A stretch of DNA of 42,124 bases from Sulfuricellaceae bacterium (GTDB taxonomy: Bacteria > Pseudomonadota > Gammaproteobacteria > Burkholderiales > Sulfuricellaceae). The stretch is from positions 1-42,124 of the forward strand of contig JAUYFQ010000050.1 in NCBI GenBank assembly GCA_030690895.1, read 5' to 3'. Below, piece by piece: positions 35,108-42,124 of this stretch; position 1 is the first letter of the stretch, and each line of letters starts with the position of its first letter. Both the position numbers and the translations under genes were made by a program. Under the pieces are notes generated by a model. It was not told the origin of the DNA, did no database searches, and was given only the letters and a program-made list of their open reading frames with translations.

Positions 35108-35491
35108 GAAGCGGTGGAAACCGGCGTCCTGCCCCTGGATGAAACCACGCAGAACCGGGCGCAGCAATTGAAAACCACATGTGAAGCGCTACAGATCGAG
35201 ATGGCGAATGTGAAAAGCAGTTTCAGTCTTCCCATGGAACAAATCCTGCCGGGTGAAGTGGATGCCTTCAGCCGGTTCATTTGCGGCAAGCTGATGGCCG
35301 GTTCGGGCCTTGCCAAAAGCTATTTGCAGATGTTGGTGGATGAAATCCGGGTAACGGGTGAAGAGGCAACCATCAAAGGCGGCTATGACCAGCTGATTGC
35401 TGCAATCCAGAACCAGAAAAACAAAAAGGGCACTGAAGCAGTGCCCTCTGTTGGGTATGATTGGCGCGCCCGACAAGAATCGAACTTGTGA
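35087..35491 (+). pseudogene. Serine recombinase C-terminal remnant
   Basis: The open frame begins mid-protein (RIARLYEAVETGVLPLDETT) and continues through KSYLQMLVDEIRVTGEEATI to a TGA inside the tRNA gene. This is the coiled-coil and C-terminal part of a large serine recombinase; the catalytic N-terminal domain and the zinc region are absent. The last residues (WRARQESNL) are encoded within tRNA-Arg, the mark of an integrase gene joined to its attachment site. It is a scar of an earlier integration. Confidence 0.7.
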
Positions 35492-35538
35492 CCTTTGGCT
35501 TCGGAAACCAACACTCTATCCAACTGAGCTACGGGCGC
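35462..35538 (-). tRNA. tRNA-Arg(CCG)
   Basis: 77 nt on the minus strand including encoded CCA. The acceptor arms GCGCCCG / CGGGCGC pair fully; the anticodon loop TTCCGAA carries CCG, which reads CGG (Arg). The T-arm GTTCGATTC is normal. Divergent from the tRNA-Met 70 bp away. The serine recombinase remnant overlaps its 3' half. Confidence 0.97.
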
Positions 35539-35554
35539 GTTCAGGAGAGCGCGG

Positions 35555-35584
35555 ATTATACCTGACTTGACAAATACGGTGCAA
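35555..35584 (-). promoter_or_regulatory. Promoter of tRNA-Arg
   Basis: On the minus strand TTGCAC (35579-35584) and TATAAT (35555-35560) are separated by 18 bp, followed by a GC-rich discriminator (CCGCGC), typical of stringently controlled stable-RNA promoters. It overlaps the tRNA-Met promoter. Confidence 0.75.
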
Positions 35585-35594
35585 AAAGTAAAAT
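35567..35594 (+). promoter_or_regulatory. Promoter of tRNA-Met
   Basis: TTGACA (35567-35572) and TAAAAT (35589-35594) with a 16-bp spacer and a GC-rich discriminator, about 15 bp before the mature tRNA. The two divergent tRNA promoters interleave within 40 bp. Confidence 0.8.
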
Positions 35595-35608
35595 GCCGCT
35601 CTCTTCTA

Positions 35609-35685
35609 GGTGATATAGCTCAGTTGGTTAGAGCACAGCACTCATAATGCTGGGGTCGGTGGTTCAAGTCCACCTATCACCACCA
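35609..35685 (+). tRNA. tRNA-Met(CAT), elongator type; attachment site
   Basis: 77 nt including encoded CCA. The acceptor GGTGATA / TATCACC pairs fully; the anticodon loop CTCATAA carries CAT, and the sequence resembles the E. coli elongator tRNA-Met rather than the initiator. A tyrosine integrase gene follows on the same strand, so its 3' end is the likely attL core; the matching attR is outside the window. A lysidine-type tRNA-Ile2 is less likely. Confidence 0.93.
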
Positions 35686-35693
35686 AAATAATC

Positions 35694-35727
35694 AAGGGCT
35701 TGCAGAAATGCAGGCCCTTTGTTTTTC
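35694..35727 (+). terminator. Terminator after tRNA-Met
   Basis: AAGGGCTTGCA (35694-35704), loop GAAA, TGCAGGCCCTT (35709-35719) with one G-T pair, then TGTTTTT. Good intrinsic terminator; it starts 9 bp after the mature tRNA. Confidence 0.88.
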
Positions 35728-35732
35728 TGCCA

Positions 35733-35858
35733 TGGGGCACTGGCGGGGCACTTCAAAACAAAAGCCCCACACCTCCAATCCAAAACGATCCCCCCACTTC
35801 ACCCATAAGCAGGGCGAAACGCCTTCATTTTTTTCGCAAGTGCCCCATTAGTGCCCCA
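35733..35858. repeat. Paired inverted GGGGCACT repeats (putative integrase arm sites)
   Basis: TGGGGCACT ggc GGGGCACTT (35733-35753) is repeated in inverted form at 35838-35858, 18 of 21 positions matching. Each half holds two direct copies of GGGGCACT, so four octamers flank an 84-bp centre. This layout, between a tRNA attachment site and the integrase gene, is expected of arm-type integrase binding sites or a recombination directionality site. No experimental support can be read from the sequence. Confidence 0.65.
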
Positions 35859-35915
35859 CAGTCAGAATAAAAGTCATATTAGTAATTTACTATCATGTAG
35901 ATACACGTTGTTTTA

Positions 35916-35944
35916 TTGTCATTGGTAATGCCATGTTGTATATT
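35916..35944 (+). promoter_or_regulatory. Promoter of the integrase gene
   Basis: TTGTCA (35916-35921) and TATATT (35939-35944) with a 17-bp spacer in an AT-rich stretch, 54 bp before the int start. The rest of the 312-bp spacer holds the tRNA-Met terminator and the octamer repeats; I see no gene in it. Confidence 0.65.
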
Positions 35945-35997
35945 ATTGCCTATTGTTGTAGCCTGTCACCAGTGTTAAACCACTTGAGGAGGCAGTC

Positions 35998-37110
35998 ATG
36001 GCGAGCATCGAGAAGCGCACCAGCAAGGAGGGTGAAAATAGTTACCGGGTAAAAATCCGACTAAAAGGCTACCCCGTTCAATCCGCTTCTTTCGAGCGCC
36101 TGACCGATGCCAAGAAATGGGCGCAGAACACAGAGTCCGCCATCAGGGAGGGTCGTCACTTCAAGACCACTGAAGCCAAGCGCCACACCCTGGCGGAATT
36201 ACTTGATCGCTACGCCAAGGAAATCATGCCTCAAAATCCGAAGGAGGCTCAATACCGCCTCCCCCACCTGGCATGGTGGAAGGGTCAGCTTGGTAGCCAC
36301 ACCCTGGCAGACGTTACCCCGGCGATGATTAGCGAGTGCAAGGAACGAATCGCCAGCGGGATGCAGACCGATGGCAGCATGTTTGTTACCGTCAAGGGAG
36401 AGCGCAGGCCAGTGGAACGGCGCGCACCTGCAACGGTGGTGCGTTACCTGGCCGCCTTGAGCCATGCTTTCACAACCGCTGTTAAAGAATGGGGCTGGAT
36501 AGATGACACCCCTATGCGGAAAGTGACCAAGCCATCCTTGCCCCGTGGCCGGGTGCGCTTCCTGTCTGATGATGAGCGCGTCAACTTACTGAAAGCCTGC
36601 AAGGAATCTCGCAACCCCTACCTTTATACCGTGGTGGTGCTGGCGCTTTCTACCGGAATGCGGCAAGGCGAAATCATGGGCCTGACTTGGGACGTGGTGG
36701 ACTTGAACCGGGGACGCGCCATCCTGCACGAAACGAAAAACGGCGAGCGCCGCGCCGTAGCGATTACTGTCCATGCGCTTGATCTGCTGAAAGAACTGGG
36801 CAAGGTAAGAAGGATAGACAGCAAGTTTCTTTTCCCTGCTAAGGAAAACGCACCACAGAAGCCACAAAAGCCCATGGATTTACGCACTCCTTGGGAAACA
36901 GCAGTTAGACATGCCGAACTGGATGACTTCCACTTCCATGATTTGCGGCATTCCGCCGCAAGCTATTTGGCGATGAACGGCGCAAGCCTGGCCGAGATAG
37001 CCGAGGTGCTGGGACACAAGACATTGCAAATGGTGAAGCGTTACGCGCACTTATCCGAAGGGCATACCGCCAGCGTGGTGGAGCGCATGAATCAGAAAAT
37101 ATTTGGATGA
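35998..37110 (+). CDS. Tyrosine site-specific integrase
   Basis: Integrates and excises the element at the tRNA-Met gene. The 370-residue protein has an N-terminal arm-binding-like domain, a core-binding SAM-like domain (about 60-165), and a catalytic domain with R222 (LSTGMRQGEIMGL), H314-x2-R317 (FHDLRHSAASY), H340 (LGHKTLQMVKR) and the nucleophile Y349. All are present, so it is predicted active. GAGGAGG gives a strong ribosome binding site 5 nt before the ATG. The downstream gene overlaps by 4 bp. Confidence 0.95.
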   Translation: MASIEKRTSKEGENSYRVKIRLKGYPVQSASFERLTDAKKWAQNTESAIREGRHFKTTEAKRHTLAELLDRYAKEIMPQNPKEAQYRLPHLAWWKGQLGSHTLADVTPAMISECKERIASGMQTDGSMFVTVKGERRPVERRAPATVVRYLAALSHAFTTAVKEWGWIDDTPMRKVTKPSLPRGRVRFLSDDERVNLLKACKESRNPYLYTVVVLALSTGMRQGEIMGLTWDVVDLNRGRAILHETKNGERRAVAITVHALDLLKELGKVRRIDSKFLFPAKENAPQKPQKPMDLRTPWETAVRHAELDDFHFHDLRHSAASYLAMNGASLAEIAEVLGHKTLQMVKRYAHLSEGHTASVVERMNQKIFG

Positions 37111-37907
37111 AAACCATGACAGCGAATAACGATGCCGAATCCATCAACGAACAGGCACGGCGCGCGCACACCTTGCCCGCGCTTGGCAAGACGTACATGT
37201 CCTACCTTAATGCATTCAATTTTCTCTCGAAAAAAATGAACGCCACACCAGCGGAAATCGCTGCTTGGGTTTTGGCGGGGCCGAACGACGGCGGCCTCGC
37301 CGCCTACCTGAACGCCAATGAATTGGAGATTCCGCCGAGATTCTTCTTTAATGAGCAAATGGACGAGAACTACCTCGCGCCCCTGATGGATTGCTGGTTT
37401 GTGGAGGACGATATTTACAACTTCCATCCTGCCGACCGTTACATCACCGGGAAGGAGTTGATCAAGCGCTGGCGCGAACAACCCGGCATTAAAATGAAGT
37501 CCTTTGTCAAAGCGATGTTTAAACAATCGCGGCTAATGGATATTCACCCCATCATGGGGGGTACACAGTGGAGCAACGGCGACCAATATCCGGCAAAAAA
37601 AACGGCGTTGTTTGTACTGTCTCAGATTGAAAGCATTGAGGCTGAGGCTAGGAGCCACTCCAGAACTCAGGAAAGCACGGTAGATAGTGATGAAAATGGA
37701 TATTACGAGAAATATGGCGCCAACCCTAGCGACGAGATTTATCCAAAGTGGCAAATGCCATTGGATCAAATGGCAGAAGAATTGAAACAGAAAGACCCCT
37801 TGAAGCGTTACCCGACAAAAAATAAGGCCGCCAAGGAATTAGCACAAAAATTAGAAGTGGATGTGGAAAACATAAAAAGACGGACGAGAAAAACATGGAA
37901 AAATTAG
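37107..37907 (+). CDS. Hypothetical protein coupled to integrase
   Basis: A 266-residue soluble protein that I do not recognise, overlapping the integrase stop as ATGA. The central part (about 90-150) is rich in aromatic residues (CWFVEDDIYNFHPADRYITG) and the middle linker is hydrophilic. The C-terminal 45 residues (RYPTKNKAAKELAQKLEVDV and ENIKRRTRKTWKN) look like a helix-turn-helix. A DNA-binding regulator or accessory recombination factor is plausible from position only. A terminator-like hairpin and TTTGCCTA repeats follow it. Confidence 0.7.
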   Translation: MKTMTANNDAESINEQARRAHTLPALGKTYMSYLNAFNFLSKKMNATPAEIAAWVLAGPNDGGLAAYLNANELEIPPRFFFNEQMDENYLAPLMDCWFVEDDIYNFHPADRYITGKELIKRWREQPGIKMKSFVKAMFKQSRLMDIHPIMGGTQWSNGDQYPAKKTALFVLSQIESIEAEARSHSRTQESTVDSDENGYYEKYGANPSDEIYPKWQMPLDQMAEELKQKDPLKRYPTKNKAAKELAQKLEVDVENIKRRTRKTWKN

Positions 37908-37910
37908 CAG

Positions 37911-37946
37911 TTTGCCTAACAATTTAGTTTGCCTATATTTTGCCCA
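37911..37946. repeat. TTTGCCTA direct repeats
   Basis: TTTGCCTA occurs at 37911-37918 and 37928-37935, with a degenerate third TTTTGCCCA at 37938-37946. They lie at the end of the preceding gene and before the next transcription unit; they could be operator sites for the element's regulator. Confidence 0.35.
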
Positions 37947-37973
37947 AATAACCACATGATTTATAAGGATAAT

Positions 37974-38001
37974 GGCAACGTGTAGAACGTTGCGCCTTTT
38001 T
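37974..38001 (+). terminator. Terminator between gene 37107 and the replication module
   Basis: GCAACGT (37975-37981), loop GTAGA, ACGTTGC (37987-37993), then GCC and TTTTT. A short but clean intrinsic terminator. Confidence 0.65.
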
Positions 38002-38079
38002 GTTGCCTTGCAATACTTTTTCACAATCGTTGAAGTGCAATAACGCACAACGACGAGAGGTTAAGGTAAGGAGTGTGCA

Positions 38080-38331
38080 ATGCAACACGAAACAACCAAT
38101 CCCGCGAAATCCCTCAATGATTCTTGGCTGACCACCAAGCTGCTGGCGCAAGCCGAACCAGCTTTCACCGAAGCGGCAATCCGCAACCAAGTTTTCAATG
38201 CCGCCGACCGCCAGTCTTCTAAGGGGAAAATCTCCGGCAACGGACTTGCGCCTCACATCCGCCACGTAGGCGCCAAGGTGCTCATCAACCATGGCGGCTT
38301 TCTTTCATGGATTGCTGGAGGTGCGAAATGA
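38080..38331 (+). CDS. Small AlpA/excisionase-like DNA-binding protein
   Basis: 83 residues. The pattern PAFTEAAIRNQVFNA ... GLAPHIRHVGAKVLINHGGF and SWIAG resembles small winged-helix proteins of the MerR/AlpA type, where a first HTH helix pair is followed by a (V/I)GxKVLI beta wing. Such proteins act as excisionases or activators in integrative elements. AAGGAG lies 8 nt upstream of the ATG. Its stop overlaps the next start (ATGA). Confidence 0.6.
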   Translation: MQHETTNPAKSLNDSWLTTKLLAQAEPAFTEAAIRNQVFNAADRQSSKGKISGNGLAPHIRHVGAKVLINHGGFLSWIAGGAK

Positions 38332-38747
38332 GTGCCTTCACTTTCCCCAACGTCGGCACCTTGCCGAGCCGCGCCCTTGCCATGCTTCTGCAAGGCGTGG
38401 GCATAACTCACCGAGATTTTTGGCTGCACGCCGGAACCTACCGCCTGAGTGATCCTATTTTCATATTGCGTGAAAGGGGCTGGAATATTCAGGACAATCC
38501 GGAAACAGTGCCCACCAGCGACCCCACCCAGCGCAGCGCCCACATCAAGCGTTACTACCTGCCACAAGAGGTAATCAGCGCCGCAGGTGACGAAGGCCAG
38601 AACTATGTGCGCCGGGTAAAGGAGTGGGAACGGAAGCGTTCTTCAGGAATGGCCGGGACGATTGCAGTCGCCCCAGCCGTTGAATCTGCCGGAGCCAATA
38701 GACAAGGAACCGACCAGCCGAAGCATAGCACGGGATTTTCACTATGA
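38328..38747 (+). CDS. Winged-helix-like hypothetical protein
   Basis: 139 residues from the ATG that overlaps the upstream stop. The first 70 residues (RALAMLLQGVGITHRDFWLH and AGTYRLSDPIFILRERGWNI) have the helix-helix-strand pattern of a small winged helix found in phage-related proteins; a loop of 4-6 residues ends in RYYLPQEV. The remainder is low complexity and probably unstructured. Overlaps both neighbours by 4 bp. A regulatory or replication-accessory role is inferred from context. Confidence 0.6.
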   Translation: MSAFTFPNVGTLPSRALAMLLQGVGITHRDFWLHAGTYRLSDPIFILRERGWNIQDNPETVPTSDPTQRSAHIKRYYLPQEVISAAGDEGQNYVRRVKEWERKRSSGMAGTIAVAPAVESAGANRQGTDQPKHSTGFSL

Positions 38748-39043
38748 AAACTTCCTTGAGATTGCTCGAAAATGTGAAGGCATATATTCCTCCTGCCGAC
38801 TTCTACCGCGCCGAACTGCCCACCATGCCTTCCCCGAGAGGGGGTGGCTGGCGTGATGGTGGCCTGTGCGTTTTCCATGCTGACAACCATGCAGGCAGCT
38901 TTCGCGTGAATCTGGAAACGGGCGCTTTCTGCTGTTTCAGTTGTGGCGCGAAGGGATCAGACATTATCGCCTTCATCCAGCAACGGGACGGCTTGAGTTT
39001 CCCTGAAGCCTTGCAGCAATTGGCCGACGAGTGGGGTATGTGA
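38744..39043 (+). CDS. Stand-alone CHC2 zinc-finger primase subunit
   Basis: 99 residues forming a DnaG-type zinc ribbon: C42-x2-H45 (CVFH) and C64-x2-C67 (CFSC), followed by GAKGSDIIAFIQQRDGLSF, which matches the DnaG helix after the zinc site. The Toprim catalytic domain is missing here but appears in the next gene, so the primase is split into two ORFs with overlapping stop and start (TGATG). This arrangement is typical of some satellites and integrative elements. Confidence 0.85.
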   Translation: MKTSLRLLENVKAYIPPADFYRAELPTMPSPRGGGWRDGGLCVFHADNHAGSFRVNLETGAFCCFSCGAKGSDIIAFIQQRDGLSFPEALQQLADEWGM

Positions 39044-41181
39044 TGCAAGGCATACCCATGACATTCAATAACAAGGCACGCCGCTTTGTGTGGGAATATC
39101 GCAACGCACAGGGCGAACCGCTGGGCCATGTCGCCCGTTTCGATGCTGACAGCAAGAAGGACGTGGTACCTTACTTCAAGCGCAACGGGCATCTCTGGCA
39201 GAGTGGCAGCGCCGCCAATCCTCGCCCGCTGTTTGGCCTGGACGTGCTGACGCAAGCTGACCCCGCCCGCGCCGTGTTCGTGGTGGAGGGCGAGAAAGCC
39301 GCCGCCGCCCTGCAATCGCTCGGGCTGGTGGCAATCACATCCCAAGGCGGAAGCAAGGCCGCCGACAAGACAAACTGGACGCCTTCGGAAGGCCGCGAGC
39401 ACGTTTATCTGTTGCCTGACAACGACGAGCCGGGGGAAGGATATGCCAAGACAGTAGCGGCGATTCTGGCGGGCTTCTCCAAGCCGCCCACCATCTCAAT
39501 AGTGCGCCTGCCCAACCTGCCGCAAGGTGGAGATGTAGCGGACTGGATCGTCGCCTATATTGATGATGCTTTTCTGGAATGGGACGGCTTCCAGCCCGTG
39601 CCTGAAAGCGGGATTGATACCAAGGCATTGCTAGCGGATTTTCAGAAAGCGGTGAAAGCGCACAGTGAGCCAGTACCGGTTACATGGACGGTTGCACCTG
39701 AAACGCCAAGCGACTGGCAAGCACCTATCAGCCTGCAATCGGCCACGCTTCCACCCTGGCCAGATGATGTTTTCCCTGATGCCATTCAAAACTTTGTCAC
39801 CGCCTTGAGCGCATCCACAGAAACCCCGCCGGAACTATCAGCAATGATGACGCTGGCCGCGATAAGCGCCGCCGCACAGGGCAAGTATCGGGTGCGGGTG
39901 AAGCAGGATTATTTCGAGCCGGTGAATATCTGGACAAACGCAGCGCTTCCATCAGGCAGCCGCAAAACCGCTGTGCAAAATGCAGCTACCGCGCCCCTGA
40001 CAGCATGGGAAAAGTTACAGCGTGAAATGATCGAGCCAGCAATCAAGAAAGCGGCAAGCGACCATGCGACCCTGACCGAGCTCATCAGCCAGTTACGCAA
40101 GCAGGCTGGCAAGGCCAAGGGTGGCGAGTTCGAGCAGTTGAAAAGAGAGATTGCCGACCTCGAAGCCGACCTGCCGGAGATCCCCACTGCGCCGCAAGTA
40201 TGGGCGCAGGATGTGACCCCTGAAAACCTGGGCACCATCATGGCGGACAACAACGAGCGCATGGCCATCCTGTCAGACGAAAGCGGAATTTTCGACATCC
40301 TGGCAGGCCGCTATTCAGGTGGCGTGCCAAACCTTGATCTATTCCTGCAAGGACACGCAGGAAGCCCGGTAAGGGTAAACCGTGGCAGCCGCCCGCCGGT
40401 GTTCATGCAGTCGCCCACCTTGACCCTTGGCTTGTCGCCACAGCCTGACGTGTTGCGCGGACTCACCGACAACAAGTCATTCCGTGGCCGTGGATTGCTG
40501 GGCCGCTTCCTCTATGCGCTGCCGTCATCGAATCTGGGTTATCGCACCCTGGATGCACGCCCGATGCTGCCGGACTACCGCGCCCGGTATGAGGGCATTT
40601 TAACGGCCATGCTCAACCATGAAATGGCGAGCGACAAGGACGGCAACCCATGTCCGCACATTCTCAAAATCTCTGACGATGCGCTCCAAGCCTGGCAGTC
40701 ATTCGCCCACAAGGTGGAAGCAGGGATGCGAGAAGGCGGCACTTATGCCCACATCACGGACTGGGCGGGCAAGTTCCCCGGCGCCGTGGCGCGAATTGCC
40801 GCCCTGCTGCATATCGTCCGTCATGCACTGGTCACGCCATCAGATAAGGAAATCAGCCTTGAGGATATGAGCGCCGCGCTGCGCATGGCCGAAACCTTGA
40901 GCGTCCATGCGCTGGCCGTGTTCGACCTGATGGGCGCTGATCCTGCCTTGGACGGTGCGCGCGTGGTGCTGCGCTGGATCGAGCGCGAAGGTAAAGCGGA
41001 GTTCACTTTCCGGGATTGCCACTATGCCCACAAAACGCGCTACAAACGATCCGCCGAACTGGAACCGATAATTGACGTGCTGATTGAACGTCATTTTATC
41101 CGGCCACGGATAGCGAAGGTGGCGCACAGGCCGAGCCGGAAGATGGAAGTAAATCCAGCCGTATTGACGGTGGCCCTATGA
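39043..41181 (+). CDS. Toprim-DUF3987 primase/helicase-like protein
   Basis: 712 residues. The N-terminal part holds a Toprim domain: E82 (VVEGEKAAAAL) and D126-x-D128 (LLPDNDEPG), the metal-binding residues of primases. The rest (about 230-700) matches DUF3987 (ALPSGSRKTAVQN resembles a weakened Walker A; VWAQDVTPENLGTIMADNNE; GRGLLGRFLYALP). Together with the preceding zinc-finger protein it forms a complete replication module for the element. The ATG at 39043 is preferred because it overlaps the stop of the CHC2 gene; ATG 39058 is an alternative. Confidence 0.85.
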   Translation: MQGIPMTFNNKARRFVWEYRNAQGEPLGHVARFDADSKKDVVPYFKRNGHLWQSGSAANPRPLFGLDVLTQADPARAVFVVEGEKAAAALQSLGLVAITSQGGSKAADKTNWTPSEGREHVYLLPDNDEPGEGYAKTVAAILAGFSKPPTISIVRLPNLPQGGDVADWIVAYIDDAFLEWDGFQPVPESGIDTKALLADFQKAVKAHSEPVPVTWTVAPETPSDWQAPISLQSATLPPWPDDVFPDAIQNFVTALSASTETPPELSAMMTLAAISAAAQGKYRVRVKQDYFEPVNIWTNAALPSGSRKTAVQNAATAPLTAWEKLQREMIEPAIKKAASDHATLTELISQLRKQAGKAKGGEFEQLKREIADLEADLPEIPTAPQVWAQDVTPENLGTIMADNNERMAILSDESGIFDILAGRYSGGVPNLDLFLQGHAGSPVRVNRGSRPPVFMQSPTLTLGLSPQPDVLRGLTDNKSFRGRGLLGRFLYALPSSNLGYRTLDARPMLPDYRARYEGILTAMLNHEMASDKDGNPCPHILKISDDALQAWQSFAHKVEAGMREGGTYAHITDWAGKFPGAVARIAALLHIVRHALVTPSDKEISLEDMSAALRMAETLSVHALAVFDLMGADPALDGARVVLRWIEREGKAEFTFRDCHYAHKTRYKRSAELEPIIDVLIERHFIRPRIAKVAHRPSRKMEVNPAVLTVAL

Positions 41182-41227
41182 ACAGCCTTTTGTGGCTTTT
41201 GTGGTCAATTTTCTATAGGCGGAAAAA

Positions 41228-41512
41228 ATGAAATCAGAAAATATCACGGCAAGCAATTCGCCTGCGACCATTGATGGTGCAAGCCTTCACGTTCTGCCTA
41301 CCCCCCCGACCATCCACCTCAAGACCGCTGATGACGTGCGTCTGGAAATGGCGAAGGTATACCGCGACATGCGCCGGGGTGACATTGATATGGGTGACGG
41401 GACGAAGCTGGTTTACGTCCTCGGTCAGCTCAACAAGGCGATTGAAACCACCTTGATCGAAGCCCGCATGGAATCCCTGGAAAGAACATTGAACGCGAGA
41501 AAAAAATCATGA
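41228..41512 (+). CDS. Hypothetical protein (94 residues)
   Basis: A small soluble protein with no family I recognise. Residues about 30-85 are probably helical (TADDVRLEMAKVYRDMRRGD; KLVYVLGQLNKAIETTLIEA). Its stop overlaps the next start (ATGA). A similar protein is often placed after DUF3987 primases, where it may act as a packaging or terminase-like accessory; that is speculation. Confidence 0.6.
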   Translation: MKSENITASNSPATIDGASLHVLPTPPTIHLKTADDVRLEMAKVYRDMRRGDIDMGDGTKLVYVLGQLNKAIETTLIEARMESLERTLNARKKS

Positions 41513-42003
41513 AAGATGTATCAAGACACTATGACAAATTGACCCCACAAGAGCGCCTTGCCCTGACGGTGGAAGCCATGGCGCGTGGCGACACGGAGGA
41601 GAGTGACAGGCTTTTGGAAAGTTGCCCGAAACAGATTTACCGCATAAATGACCCAGAATTTTCCTGGAGGTTTGCTCGGCTCATAAGTTTAGCCTTGATG
41701 AATTTGGTCGATTCTTATCAGACACTTGCAAAAGCAAATAGAGCGTTAGCTGCTTACGCTCGTAGTCCTGATGACGAGCGGATGGAAAGCTATTTTCATT
41801 ACAAAACGGAACAATTTTCCATTCAAGAAGCATGGAAGCGGTTCTGTGACAGCCTCGGGTTGGATGACGACAAGGTATTTACCGCTTTCCGCCTTGACGT
41901 TTCAGGCCTGCAACGTACTCGACTGGATTTGCATATCGTCCTCGACGAGGAAGTGGTAGGCATTCTGTTCGAGGGAATGAGGGAGGCGTGGGAGTCAGCG
42001 TGA
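41509..42003 (+). CDS. Hypothetical protein (164 residues)
   Basis: Mostly helical, acidic, no membrane segment. It overlaps the previous gene by 4 bp, so it shares its transcript. I recognise no domain. Base composition is slightly more AT-rich in its middle (about 41650-41830) than in the neighbouring primase gene, in line with cargo of different origin. The remaining 121 bases to the window end hold nothing I can support. Confidence 0.6.
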   Translation: MKDVSRHYDKLTPQERLALTVEAMARGDTEESDRLLESCPKQIYRINDPEFSWRFARLISLALMNLVDSYQTLAKANRALAAYARSPDDERMESYFHYKTEQFSIQEAWKRFCDSLGLDDDKVFTAFRLDVSGLQRTRLDLHIVLDEEVVGILFEGMREAWESA

Positions 42004-42124
42004 AAAAGCGTCCGCCAATTGCGGTTGCCATAAAAGTCACCTCAACCCCGAGTTCGGTTAACGCTTTGTCTCGCTCAAACTGCACTTGGCAGGCATAATT
42101 CAGCGTCATACCGATACGAATTAC

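Noticed and set aside
41879-42109. 76-codon minus-strand frame at the window end
   Set aside because: Mostly opposite the gene ending at 42003; no clear domain, and the window ends before context can decide.
1-42124. CRISPR array or rRNA operon
   Set aside because: No regularly spaced direct repeats and no rRNA sequence seen; the repeats present are dispersed palindromes.

Overview
The window looks like a chromosomal stretch of a motile betaproteobacterium, most likely from the Nitrosomonadales (Gallionellaceae or Sulfuricellaceae type). I infer this from the protein sequences and from the order lpxA-lpxB-rnhB, rpsO-pnp, tamA-tamB, and purM-purN with two DUF3108 genes and rsmB. No species can be named from the sequence alone.

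Layout. 1-2588: end of lpxA, then lpxB, rnhB and a small CopD-like membrane protein. 2645-8464: motA and motB, separated by a long hairpin, followed by a tightly overlapping run (membrane methyltransferase, HDOD signalling protein, GYF-like/pentapeptide membrane protein, SpoU RNA methyltransferase). 8577-13658: a DUF1631 protein, then rpsO-pnp with a promoter and a strong terminator. 13677-22635: tamA-tamB, recQ and a 7TM-DISM diguanylate cyclase. 22637-29835, minus strand: rsmB, two overlapping DUF3108 genes, purN, purM and three tandem paralogous J-like membrane proteins. 29931-31352: a DUF4124 gene split by a 161-bp MITE, and a hypothetical gene broken or recoded at an A8 run. 31411-34728: ferredoxin-type protein, hda, HEAT protein, greB, pilin-like protein. 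34731-35685: remnants of an older integrated element next to tRNA-Arg(CCG), and a divergent tRNA-Met(CAT). 35733 to the end: an integrated element at tRNA-Met, with a tyrosine integrase, putative integrase arm sites, small DNA-binding proteins, a split primase (separate CHC2 zinc finger plus Toprim/DUF3987 protein) and unknown genes. Its far end lies outside the window.

How it fits together. The left 34 kb is housekeeping: outer-membrane biogenesis (lipid A, TAM complex), RNA metabolism, purine synthesis, replication control and motility. It is peppered with non-coding palindromic elements: four copies of one dispersed repeat, two unrelated long hairpins, and a MITE with a clean 8-bp target duplication. 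The right 7 kb is accessory DNA at a two-tRNA integration hotspot used by two different recombinase classes.

Best candidates for something undescribed: the three tandem membrane J-like proteins that all lack the HPD motif and share a coiled-coil signature; the DUF3108 protein with a TonB-like SxxxH anchor; the dispersed repeat that brackets lpxB and supplies its C-terminus; and the small satellite-like element with a split primase.
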